Shown: piece after piece, positions 32,233-39,187 of the stretch
How the letters are laid out: the number at the start of each line of letters is the position of its first letter
How positions within the stretch are numbered: the first letter of the stretch is position 1
Origin: Bacteroidaceae bacterium
GTDB taxonomy: Bacteria > Bacteroidota > Bacteroidia > Bacteroidales > Bacteroidaceae
Direction of reading: 5' to 3'
Length of the DNA: 39,187 nucleotides
Assembly (NCBI GenBank): GCA_017470525.1
Contig: JAFUYM010000030.1
Location: forward strand, 1-39,187
Program-made: the position numbers and the translations under genes
The notes under the pieces: model-generated
What the model saw: only the letters and a program-made list of their open reading frames with translations
Told to the model about the DNA's origin: nothing
The model's database searches: none

Positions 32233-32248
32233 CAAGTTGCCCCAGAGT

Positions 32249-33778
32249 ATGCGTACACTTCTTCTCCTCTTCTTCCTGATTTTCGCGCTTCCCCTTTCTG
32301 CACAGAGCAGGGGAAAGGTGACATCGTCGAAAAAGGCAACGACGACCACTACGGCGAAGAAGGCTGCAACTCAGAAGAAACCAGCCCAGGCGGCACAGAA
32401 GAAGCCTGTTGACAAGAAAACCCAGTTGAAGAATGAAAAGGCTGCCACGCAGCAAGCGCGCCAGAAGTCGCAAGCACAGTTGGCGCAACTCAACAAGAAC
32501 GTGAAAGCAAGTCTCGACAGCGTCCTGGTGCTGGATCATCAGATTATCAGAGAGCAGACTTCCATCGATAGCCTGAACAAGGACATCACCTCCTTGGGCT
32601 TCGTCATCGATACCCTCAACACACAGTTGGGCAAGTTGCAGCATGACCTCGACATCAAGAAGAAACGTTATGCCAAGGCGATGGTGTATATGCGTAAGAA
32701 CCGTTCGGTGCAGAACAAACTCATGTTCATCTTCTCAGCCGATAATTTCTCGCAGATGGTGCGTCGTTTTCGCTACATGCAGGAATATTCAAAGTTTCAG
32801 AAAGCACAAGGAGAACTCCTAAAAGAGAAACAATTGGAGGTGAGGACAAAGCAGAACGAACTGCTGGCAGCCAAGACACAGAAGGAACACAACCTTCGCA
32901 CGGTGGAAGAAAAGAAGAAATCGCTGCAAAGCATGAAGAGCAACTGTCAGACACAAGTTGCCTTCCTCAACCAGAACATCTCCACGGTGCAGAAGCAGAT
33001 ACAGGAATATCAGAAGAAAGAACAGTCTCTCAATGCGGAGATTGACCGCATCATACAGGCAGAGATAGAGGCGGCACGTCGTGCTGAGGCAGAACGCAAG
33101 CGTAAGGCGGAGGAGGCACGTCGCAAAGCAGAGGAAGAGAAGGCCCGTAAATTGGCAGAGGCAAAAGTTGCTGCTGAGAAAGCAAGAAAAGCGGCTGAAG
33201 CAGCCGATGCGGCTCGTCGTTCAGCCAAGACTCCTGCCGAGAAGAACACTGCCAAAGCCAATGCCGACAAGGCAAGGGCTGATTTGAAAACTGCTGAGGC
33301 AAATGTGAAAAGTGTGGAACGCAGCAAGACCGAAACGTGGAAATCTGACACTGGTGCCGATGCCAAACTCTCCAGTAACTTTGCCAGCAACAAGGGGCGT
33401 CTCCCCATCCCGATAACAGGAAACTACAGCATTGTTGGACACTATGGAAACTATTCAGTAGCAGGACTTCGCAATGTCACCCTCGACAATAAGGGCATTG
33501 ACATTCGGGGACAGCAGGGCTGTGCTGCACGAGCCGTTTTCGATGGAATTGTCAGTTCCGTTTTTCAGTACGGAGGCGCCTACATTGTCATGCTTCGCCA
33601 TGGTTCCTACATCTCCGTCTATTCAGGTCTCTCTTCTGTTTCAGTCCGTAAAGGTCAGAGTGTCAAGACTCGTGCCGCCTTGGGAGCAGTCGGCAAGGAT
33701 GCCGATGGCCGCTATGTTCTTCATTTTCAACTCCGCAATGAAAGCACACGTCTGAATCCAGAGCAATGGGTTCGATAG
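32249..33778 (+). CDS. EnvC-like murein hydrolase activator (degenerate LytM)
   Basis: This 509-residue exported protein has a signal peptide (MRTLLLLFFLIFALPLSAQS), an Ala/Lys-rich linker, a long coiled coil (about residues 50-350, Gln/Lys/Glu-rich, then Ala-rich AEEARRKAEEEKARK type) and a C-terminal LytM domain. The domain keeps the fold segments GIDIRGQQG and YGGAYIVMLRHGSYISVYSGL but lacks zinc ligands. N414 stands where the first His should be and V490 replaces the first His of HxH (V490-L491-H492); D418 remains. Such domains, as in E. coli EnvC, do not cut peptidoglycan but activate amidases at the septum. I chose ATG 32249 over a TTG at 32237. It converges on the hydrolase gene with a 9-base gap. 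Confidence 0.88.
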   Translation: MRTLLLLFFLIFALPLSAQSRGKVTSSKKATTTTTAKKAATQKKPAQAAQKKPVDKKTQLKNEKAATQQARQKSQAQLAQLNKNVKASLDSVLVLDHQIIREQTSIDSLNKDITSLGFVIDTLNTQLGKLQHDLDIKKKRYAKAMVYMRKNRSVQNKLMFIFSADNFSQMVRRFRYMQEYSKFQKAQGELLKEKQLEVRTKQNELLAAKTQKEHNLRTVEEKKKSLQSMKSNCQTQVAFLNQNISTVQKQIQEYQKKEQSLNAEIDRIIQAEIEAARRAEAERKRKAEEARRKAEEEKARKLAEAKVAAEKARKAAEAADAARRSAKTPAEKNTAKANADKARADLKTAEANVKSVERSKTETWKSDTGADAKLSSNFASNKGRLPIPITGNYSIVGHYGNYSVAGLRNVTLDNKGIDIRGQQGCAARAVFDGIVSSVFQYGGAYIVMLRHGSYISVYSGLSSVSVRKGQSVKTRAALGAVGKDADGRYVLHFQLRNESTRLNPEQWVR

Positions 33779-33787
33779 GAATGTTTT

Positions 33788-35635
33788 TTATGGAATTTTG
33801 ACGGTGGTTTGTGCCGGAAACATATATTGAAGGTCACCCCGTTGGGACAAAGAGTTTTGTAGATTGGCGAGTGTGCGTTGGAGTTTCCCTTTGAAAAGTG
33901 TTTTCCCCTTGAATTTGATGGTCACGGGGTGGTCAAGATTCAGCATCTGGTCGTTGAAATGGAGGGTTAGTTGAGTGTAGTCGCATTGCTGAATGTTGAC
34001 GGTGTTGCCTTTGAGGGCAAGGCGAACGGTTTTGCCTCGTTGAAGTTGTTCGGATGGTGCAGTGAGCCAATAAAAGTGGGCATGAGGTACATCTGTTTGC
34101 TGCCAGACAATCTGAGTGGGATAAGGATTTCTTTTGTATTGTTGCAACCATGGGAGGGCTGCAGCATCCTCTAAATCCATCCAATGTGCTTTGCCTTTTA
34201 CAATATGTGTTTGGTGGCGATAGCCTTCTGGGTCATTGTTTTGTAGGCTATCCATTTCCAATCCTCGTTTCGTACATTCTGTATTGCGGTTATAGGCTGC
34301 ATCTTGTGCACCACACCAAATCATGAAGGGAATATTGCGCAGGTTGAGGAGGGACACGTCGCCAGGATGTCCTGCCATCATGGATGCACCTGCCCAGGTG
34401 TCAGCCATGCGAGGTCCCATTCGCCAAACCCCGTCGCCACCAGCAGAGTAACCGATGAGATAAACTTTGTCGGGGTTGACATCGAGGTATGCCACACACA
34501 TTTGGATGAGGGCTGCATAAAACGAGTCGAGGTCGGGTTTGAACCACATGTCCCAATCGTTGTAGGGGGCACGTGGAGCGAGATAGACGCTGTTCTTGGG
34601 GGTGTAGAGCACTTTCTGATTCTCCCACTGGCTGTCATTCAGTTGGGCTGGGGCATTGCCGCCGCCGTGCAGGGAAATGAAAAGGCTATAGCCATCGGCA
34701 GGCTTTTCGCCATAGATGGTGTGCCAGAAAGGCATCTGTTTGCCGTTGATGGTGAGGGTCTGGTTTTGCCATGTTTCTTGGCATCGAGCCTTTGTGTCGG
34801 CAATCCATTGGGTCGTGAGCCGCTGTGCTTCACGTTCGGTCTCTGCTTGGGTGAGTTTTTGGGCGGAAAGGGGAAGCGTGAGAAAAAGGAGGAGAACAAG
34901 CGTCACCAATTCGATACCGTTGGGCAGAATTTTGATAAGTTGGCGTTTGTAGAGGTCACCAACTGCTTGTTTGAAGACTTTTTTACTTACACCGAACATG
35001 GCATAGATTTCCTCGGCTGGCGATTTGTCGTGGTAAGGGGAAAAACCATTGGGAGAGAGTTTAAGGTGCTCGTAGAGGCGTGTGGAGAAGTCACCAATGA
35101 GCACTTTCCGGTCTGGTGGGGGAGTTGAGGCATTTTCATAATGAGAAGGATGGGGGGAATGGGATGTATGTGATTCTGCTCCTCGAACATTTTGGGTGCC
35201 ATTCTTCTCGCTGATAGCATTCTGGAACTTCTCGACTTTGCTGGAGCAGACGATGCGGTAGGTCTTATCGTCAATGTAGCAATAGACAAGGTAGCGTTTG
35301 CCTTTCTGCATACGTACTTTTTGTTCGCGGAAAGGACAGAAGAGGTCTTTCATCAGTCCCCAGTTGAGGTAGGCACCGTATTCGTTGGTCCAAGTACATT
35401 CGAGATAGGCAAACTGCCCTACTTCGATGAGTGGGTGTTCGGTGGTGGCAGTGAGACGCTCCTCGTGGTCAAGATAGAGGAAAACGTCAAGGATGTCTCC
35501 TTCTTTTGTCCCTTCTGGCACATAGCGTTTAGGCAGCAGAATATCGCCAATCTCGCCGCCTTCCAGATAAACTCCGTGGTCTTTCTTACGCAAGACTTTC
35601 AGTTGGTTCCTCTTGCCCAGTTGTAAGTTGCTCAT
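33788..35635 (-). CDS. CvfB-like RNA-binding protein fused to secreted alpha/beta hydrolase
   Basis: This single 615-codon frame covers two unrelated proteins. Residues 1-243 are CvfB-like: S1-type segments ([38 protein letters not shown]) and a C-terminal winged helix ([20 protein letters not shown]). The internal S1 domain expected in CvfB is missing, replaced by a His/Ser/Pro-rich linker (about 145-175). From residue 244 the frame continues as a signal peptide, [16 protein letters not shown], then an alpha/beta hydrolase with an oxyanion-type HGGG segment, nucleophile motif GYSAGG, an Asp in GAQDAAYNR and a His in KAHWMD. A signal peptide in the middle of a cytosolic protein is not workable. 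An internal start (see 34904-34909) or a small indel that removed the CvfB stop is more likely than a working fusion. Its start overlaps lolD by 50 bases. Confidence 0.75.
   Translation of the reverse strand: MSNLQLGKRNQLKVLRKKDHGVYLEGGEIGDILLPKRYVPEGTKEGDILDVFLYLDHEERLTATTEHPLIEVGQFAYLECTWTNEYGAYLNWGLMKDLFCPFREQKVRMQKGKRYLVYCYIDDKTYRIVCSSKVEKFQNAISEKNGTQNVRGAESHTSHSPHPSHYENASTPPPDRKVLIGDFSTRLYEHLKLSPNGFSPYHDKSPAEEIYAMFGVSKKVFKQAVGDLYKRQLIKILPNGIELVTLVLLLFLTLPLSAQKLTQAETEREAQRLTTQWIADTKARCQETWQNQTLTINGKQMPFWHTIYGEKPADGYSLFISLHGGGNAPAQLNDSQWENQKVLYTPKNSVYLAPRAPYNDWDMWFKPDLDSFYAALIQMCVAYLDVNPDKVYLIGYSAGGDGVWRMGPRMADTWAGASMMAGHPGDVSLLNLRNIPFMIWCGAQDAAYNRNTECTKRGLEMDSLQNNDPEGYRHQTHIVKGKAHWMDLEDAAALPWLQQYKRNPYPTQIVWQQTDVPHAHFYWLTAPSEQLQRGKTVRLALKGNTVNIQQCDYTQLTLHFNDQMLNLDHPVTIKFKGKTLFKGKLQRTLANLQNSLSQRGDLQYMFPAQTTVKIP
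34904..34909 (-). other. Candidate internal start of the secreted hydrolase
   Basis: On the minus strand this reads TTGGTG. Starting at GTG (34904-34906) gives [16 protein letters not shown], a compact signal peptide, and a 372-residue hydrolase. The bases GTGA also place a TGA stop one frame away, the layout of an overlapping stop and start, so the CvfB frame may once have ended here. Confidence 0.45.
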
Positions 35636-36326
35636 GGTCTATAAGAATTGAAGAATTGGAAGTTTGAAGCGTAGAAGCCTCTATCATTCCGTCTTTGATG
35701 TGAATAGTTCTGTCTGTGAGTTGTGATAGTCCTTCGTCGTGAGTGACGATGACGAAGGTTTGTCCGAATTGGTCGCGAAGGTCGAAGAAGAGTCTGTGTA
35801 GTTCTTCCTTGTTTTTCGAGTCGAGTGAGCCTGACGGCTCGTCTGCCAGGATGAGGGCTGGATCGTTGATGAGGGCACGAGCCACAGCCACTCTCTGCTT
35901 TTCTCCTCCCGACAATTCGGCAGGTTTATGGCTGGCACGGTCGGCAAGTCCAAGGAAGTCAAGTAATTCCTTGGCATGCTTTTCCGCCTGTTTCTTGTTT
36001 CTCCCTGCAATGAGTGCTGGGATGCAGATGTTTTCCAATGCCGTAAATTCGGGCAGGAGTTGGTGGAACTGGAAGACAAAGCCTAAATGCTGATTGCGGA
36101 ATTGGGCAATGTTCTTGTCTTTCAGTCGGGTCACGTCTATGCCATCCACAATGACCGTTCCGGTATCGGGTGTGTCGAGTGTGCCCATAATTTGCAGGAG
36201 CGTGGTTTTACCTGCTCCCGATGGACCGACAATACTGACCACCTCACCTTTGTTGATGTGGAGGTCTATGCCTTTGAGAACCTGTAAGGTGCCAAAGTTC
36301 TTCGTAATATTCTTTAGTTCAATCAT
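35586..36326 (-). CDS. lolD: LolD-like ABC transporter ATPase
   Basis: This 246-residue ATPase has Walker [10 protein letters not shown] (34-42), Q-loop FVFQ (83-86), signature [10 protein letters not shown] (138-147), Walker [14 protein letters not shown] (158-170) and an H-loop His (VTHDE). The sequence is close to LolD/MacB-type ATPases, which release outer-membrane lipoproteins from the inner membrane or export substrates. The expected permease (LolC/E) is not next to it. The ATG at 36326 ([12 protein letters not shown]) fits the family; the frame also opens at 36371 inside the antiporter gene. The C-terminal tail (about 35 residues, rich in S, T and E) runs beyond the family end and overlaps the cvfB-like start by 50 bases. 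Confidence 0.8.
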   Translation of the reverse strand: MIELKNITKNFGTLQVLKGIDLHINKGEVVSIVGPSGAGKTTLLQIMGTLDTPDTGTVIVDGIDVTRLKDKNIAQFRNQHLGFVFQFHQLLPEFTALENICIPALIAGRNKKQAEKHAKELLDFLGLADRASHKPAELSGGEKQRVAVARALINDPALILADEPSGSLDSKNKEELHRLFFDLRDQFGQTFVIVTHDEGLSQLTDRTIHIKDGMIEASTLQTSNSSILIDHEQLTTGQEEPTESLA

Positions 36327-36337
36327 TTCTGTTTTCT

Positions 36338-38479
36338 TTAACCCATTTCGCCAATCCATTTGCTCAGCCATTGACCGACGCGCGTGGTGCCCGATGTGGC
36401 ATCGTGGTGATGTGGGTCGGTGAAGGCATGAATCTCATTGTTCTGCTCTTGCTGGTCTGGATAAATGATCATGAGGCTGGTGTCAGCGAAATCATTTTGG
36501 AGTTGATAGGGGAGTTTGTTGAAGGAGGTCTGGTAAGAGATGCTGCCCCGGCGCGCTGTGACTACCACCAGCAGGTGGTCGGGGTTGAGTTCGTGGCGCA
36601 AAGCGGGGAACTCTCGCCAAGAGTCGAGGATTTCGTAATCGTCCCTTACGCTTTTGTGCCGTTCGCGCATATAGCGCATAATTAGGTTGTTGGTTGTTTC
36701 TGGCGCATAGAATGTCATTTGGCAACCGAGGTCTTCTGCCATACGAGCGATACGGTTAATCCAACGGTAGAATCCTTTCTCATATTCAGCCTTTTCAGGC
36801 ACAGCCACTACAATCTTTCGGATGGTGTTGGCAGGAATATGTAGGTTGACAATGGTGATTTGACGTGACATGCCGTCAATAAGTCCTTGAGCAAATGTGC
36901 CCAAGAAGGAGTCTCCTTTGTGGCGTTGTCGATGCAGTCCAATGAGCAATTCGCTGGCATCGTTCTCCCGTAGCGCATGGATGGTGGCAGTCACGAAGTT
37001 GACAGCCAGTCGTGTCTGGGTTTGTACTGGCACATCGGCAGCAGAAGCCAGTTTTGTTGCCATGCCCAGACATTCACGGCTATGTGCCTGTGTTTTTTCG
37101 CTCAAATCAGCGTCGTTGATGATGTTGAGGCAGATGAGTCCTCGGTTCAGCCGTTGGTTGCGCATCATGAAAGCCGTGGACATCAGCGTTTCGATATTGC
37201 TTGGCTCATTGATGGGGATGAGAATCTTCTCGTCGTCAAGTGCCGTACTGTCTCGTCGGGTTTTCTTGCCTGTTGCCTCGCTTTCCACCTTCAGTTTCTT
37301 TGCCGCCTGGTCGGTGGCGATAGACGAAATGATGCATGAGAGGAGAATCATCATCACCACACCATCCAGCACCGCACCATTCATCAGTGGCACACCAGGC
37401 GTCACTTCAAGGTTCACACCCACCATCACCATTGCCAGCGCACCGGCTGCATGGGCTTCGGTCAGTCCAAACATCATCACACCTTCTGTGCGCGACATGC
37501 GGAAGAGTTTTCGGCTAATCAGGGCAGCAATGTATTTGGAAAGAGTGCCAGCAATCACCATAATCGCCACCACCACAGCAGCCTTGCCTTCACGGAACAT
37601 CGGGGCTACATTGACCAGCATGCCTACGCCTATCAGGAAATAGGGGATGAAAAGTGCATTCCCAATAAATTCGACACGGTTCATCAGCGGTGAGGTGTTG
37701 GGCACGAAACGGTTCAGCACCAGACCCGACAGGAACGCGCCGAAAATGCCCTCCAGTCCGCACAATTCAGCGGTAGCGGCAGAAAGCAGCACGATGGCAA
37801 GGGTGAAAGTGAATTGTATGACAGGTTCGCTGTATTTGCGAAAAAACACGCGGATGAGTCGTGGCAGAAGAAAGAACATGCCGAAGATGAAGATGAGGAC
37901 CTTCAAGACAAAGAGTGCCCAAAATCCTATGTCGCCTGTACCTCTGATGGTGCCAGAGATGCCCGCCAGAAAGAGCAGGGCTGACAGCAGCGCCACCATG
38001 GTGGCTGCCACCGAGATGGTGACGGAGGGTGAATTGCTCAGTCCGTAGCGTCCCACGATGGGATAAGCCACCAGTGTGTGGGAGGCAAAGATGCAAGCCA
38101 ACAGCAGTGAGGCAGCCATGCTGTAGTCAAGGAAATAGTAACCTGCCACAAAACCCAGCACAAAGGGAATGACGGTGGTGATGACACCAAACGTGAAGCC
38201 CTTGACACGGTTCTGTTTCAGATTCTGCAAGTCCATCTCCAGACCAGCCAAAAACATGATGAAATAGATGCCTACCTTGCCGAACAACTCAAACGAGGCA
38301 TCTCGTGCCAGGATGTTCAGTCCATGTTCGCCAATCAGCACACCTGCCAAAATCATCCCAATCAAATGGGGTATGTGTAGTTTGCTGAAAATCATAGGAG
38401 CAAACAGAATCACGCAGAGTACGAGGAAAAAAATCCAAGTTGGGTCGGTGATGGGCAAGTATGTGGTGATGACGTCCAA
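36338..38479 (-). CDS. Kef/CPA2-type cation:proton antiporter with USP-like tail
   Basis: This is a 713-residue protein. The first half (about 12 membrane segments, residues 15-410) is a sodium/hydrogen exchanger of the CPA2 type, with the segment [19 protein letters not shown] and a conserved region [12 protein letters not shown]. The C-terminal 300 residues are soluble and resemble tandem universal stress protein domains (for example [20 protein letters not shown] and [20 protein letters not shown]), which bind nucleotides and may gate transport. No TrkA-N domain is present, unlike E. coli KefB/C. It is the first gene of a minus-strand operon with lolD and the cvfB fusion. The -7 box is at 38540. 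Confidence 0.85.
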   Translation of the reverse strand: MDVITTYLPITDPTWIFFLVLCVILFAPMIFSKLHIPHLIGMILAGVLIGEHGLNILARDASFELFGKVGIYFIMFLAGLEMDLQNLKQNRVKGFTFGVITTVIPFVLGFVAGYYFLDYSMAASLLLACIFASHTLVAYPIVGRYGLSNSPSVTISVAATMVALLSALLFLAGISGTIRGTGDIGFWALFVLKVLIFIFGMFFLLPRLIRVFFRKYSEPVIQFTFTLAIVLLSAATAELCGLEGIFGAFLSGLVLNRFVPNTSPLMNRVEFIGNALFIPYFLIGVGMLVNVAPMFREGKAAVVVAIMVIAGTLSKYIAALISRKLFRMSRTEGVMMFGLTEAHAAGALAMVMVGVNLEVTPGVPLMNGAVLDGVVMMILLSCIISSIATDQAAKKLKVESEATGKKTRRDSTALDDEKILIPINEPSNIETLMSTAFMMRNQRLNRGLICLNIINDADLSEKTQAHSRECLGMATKLASAADVPVQTQTRLAVNFVTATIHALRENDASELLIGLHRQRHKGDSFLGTFAQGLIDGMSRQITIVNLHIPANTIRKIVVAVPEKAEYEKGFYRWINRIARMAEDLGCQMTFYAPETTNNLIMRYMRERHKSVRDDYEILDSWREFPALRHELNPDHLLVVVTARRGSISYQTSFNKLPYQLQNDFADTSLMIIYPDQQEQNNEIHAFTDPHHHDATSGTTRVGQWLSKWIGEMG

Positions 38480-38539
38480 AGTGATAGTTTAAGATGACTA
38501 TTTACGTGAGTTTCAGGGCTTCAATACCCAATTTTTATG

Positions 38540-38547
38540 CAAAGATA
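38540..38547 (-). promoter_or_regulatory. Probable -7 box for the antiporter operon
   Basis: The minus strand reads TATCTTTG, 60 bases before the antiporter ATG. No TTG is found about 20 bases further upstream, so the match is partial. Confidence 0.45.
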
Positions 38548-38591
38548 CACTTTTTCTGCCATTTCCCTTTCCTTTTTCTATCAGAAAGTTG

Positions 38592-38599
38592 TAATTTTG
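38592..38599 (+). promoter_or_regulatory. Probable -7 box for asd
   Basis: TAATTTTG matches TAnnTTTG, 48 bases before the asd ATG. The -33 zone is T-rich without a clear TTG. Confidence 0.4.
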
Positions 38600-38647
38600 C
38601 AGCGTTTTTACAGAAAAAGAAGAAAAATCTAACATTAGGGTAATAAG

Positions 38648-39187
38648 ATGAAAGTAGCAATTGTGGGTGCCAGTGGCGCCGTAGGACAAGAGTTCCTCCG
38701 TGTTCTCGATGAGAGAAATTTTCCGATTGACGAACTTGTACTTTTCGGTTCAACACGCAGTGCCGGACGGAAATATACGTTCCGTGGCAAGGAGTATGAA
38801 GTGCAACTCCTCAAGCACGGCGACGACTTCAAGGGTGTCGATATAGCCTTCACCTCGGCTGGTGCCGGCACATCCAAGGAGTTTGCCGACGACATCACCA
38901 AGTTCGGTGCCGTGATGATAGACAACTCCAGTGCTTTCCGCATGGACGACGACGTGCCATTGGTCGTGCCAGAGTGCAATGCCGAGGACGCGCTGAACCG
39001 TCCACGTGGCATCATCGCCAACCCCAACTGCACCACCATCATGATGGTCGTGGTGCTCCAGCCCATTGAGAAACTCAGCCACATCCAGCGCATCCATGTA
39101 GCCAGTTACCAGAGCGCATCGGGTGCAGGTGCAGCAGCCATGGCAGAGTTGCAGCAGCAGTACAAGGAACTGGTGGAAGGCAAGGAA
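38648..39187 (+). CDS. asd: Aspartate-semialdehyde dehydrogenase, 5' part
   Basis: The first 180 codons are present; the gene runs off the right edge. The enzyme reduces aspartyl phosphate to aspartate semialdehyde, for lysine, threonine, methionine and diaminopimelate synthesis. The start [16 protein letters not shown] holds the NADP-binding GASGAVG (7-13). The catalytic Cys is C128 in ANPNCTT, and the segment SYQSASGAG follows, as in bacterial Asd proteins. It is divergent from the antiporter operon. The call is firm although the C-terminal half is unseen. Confidence 0.95.
   Translation, partial: MKVAIVGASGAVGQEFLRVLDERNFPIDELVLFGSTRSAGRKYTFRGKEYEVQLLKHGDDFKGVDIAFTSAGAGTSKEFADDITKFGAVMIDNSSAFRMDDDVPLVVPECNAEDALNRPRGIIANPNCTTIMMVVVLQPIEKLSHIQRIHVASYQSASGAGAAAMAELQQQYKELVEGKE

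Overview
The window looks like a Bacteroidales chromosome, most likely Prevotella/Segatella or a close relative. Promoters carry the Bacteroidetes -7 box TAnnTTTG, usually with a TTG about 19-21 bases upstream. Several gene neighbourhoods fit the phylum: dxs-trkA-trkH, dut-TPR-DUF4292-EnvC, and Kef antiporter-lolD-cvfB. Taxonomy is inferred from these traits, not from a marker gene search.

Bases 1 to about 8316 are one end of an integrated mobilizable element that continues past the left edge. All its genes are on the minus strand. Read in their own direction they are a tyrosine recombinase, an AbiEi/AbiEii type IV toxin-antitoxin pair, an unrecognised 324-residue protein, an excisionase-like HTH protein, a winged-helix/DnaD-like protein, a DnaC/IstB-like helicase-loader ATPase and a MobV relaxase (incomplete). 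A hairpin-rich 367-base stretch upstream of the relaxase is a good oriT candidate. The element ends near a sequence that resembles a tRNA T-arm and acceptor end, followed by a strong hairpin terminator.

Bases 8400 to 13308 hold a 9-bp minisatellite, then the minus-strand trkH-trkA-dxs operon (potassium uptake and isoprenoid synthesis). The 711-base gap between dxs and metG contains two long inverted repeats. One has perfect 46-bp arms built from an 11-bp motif spaced every 23 bp.

Bases 14020 to 25458 hold metG, then a tightly packed envelope-glycan operon: a metallophosphatase, an LTA-synthase-type phosphoglycerol transferase, three membrane acyltransferases and a GT14 glycosyltransferase. 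A LicD-type transferase and a GT-A-like glycosyltransferase follow and share interlocked divergent promoters. Together they suggest synthesis and phospho- or acyl-decoration of a surface polymer. A lipoprotein with YD-type repeats follows.

Bases 27179 to 39187 hold a BASS-family symporter and dgt (minus), divergent dut-TPR-DUF4292-EnvC (plus), then a convergent minus-strand operon of Kef-type antiporter, LolD ATPase and an odd CvfB/secreted-hydrolase fusion ORF. The 5' part of asd lies at the right edge.

No rRNA, intact tRNA, CRISPR array or insertion sequence was seen. The items most worth follow-up are a 23-bp operator-like repeat that links the 324-residue orphan to the AbiE pair, the 46-bp inverted repeat array, the oriT hairpin array and the CvfB-hydrolase fusion.
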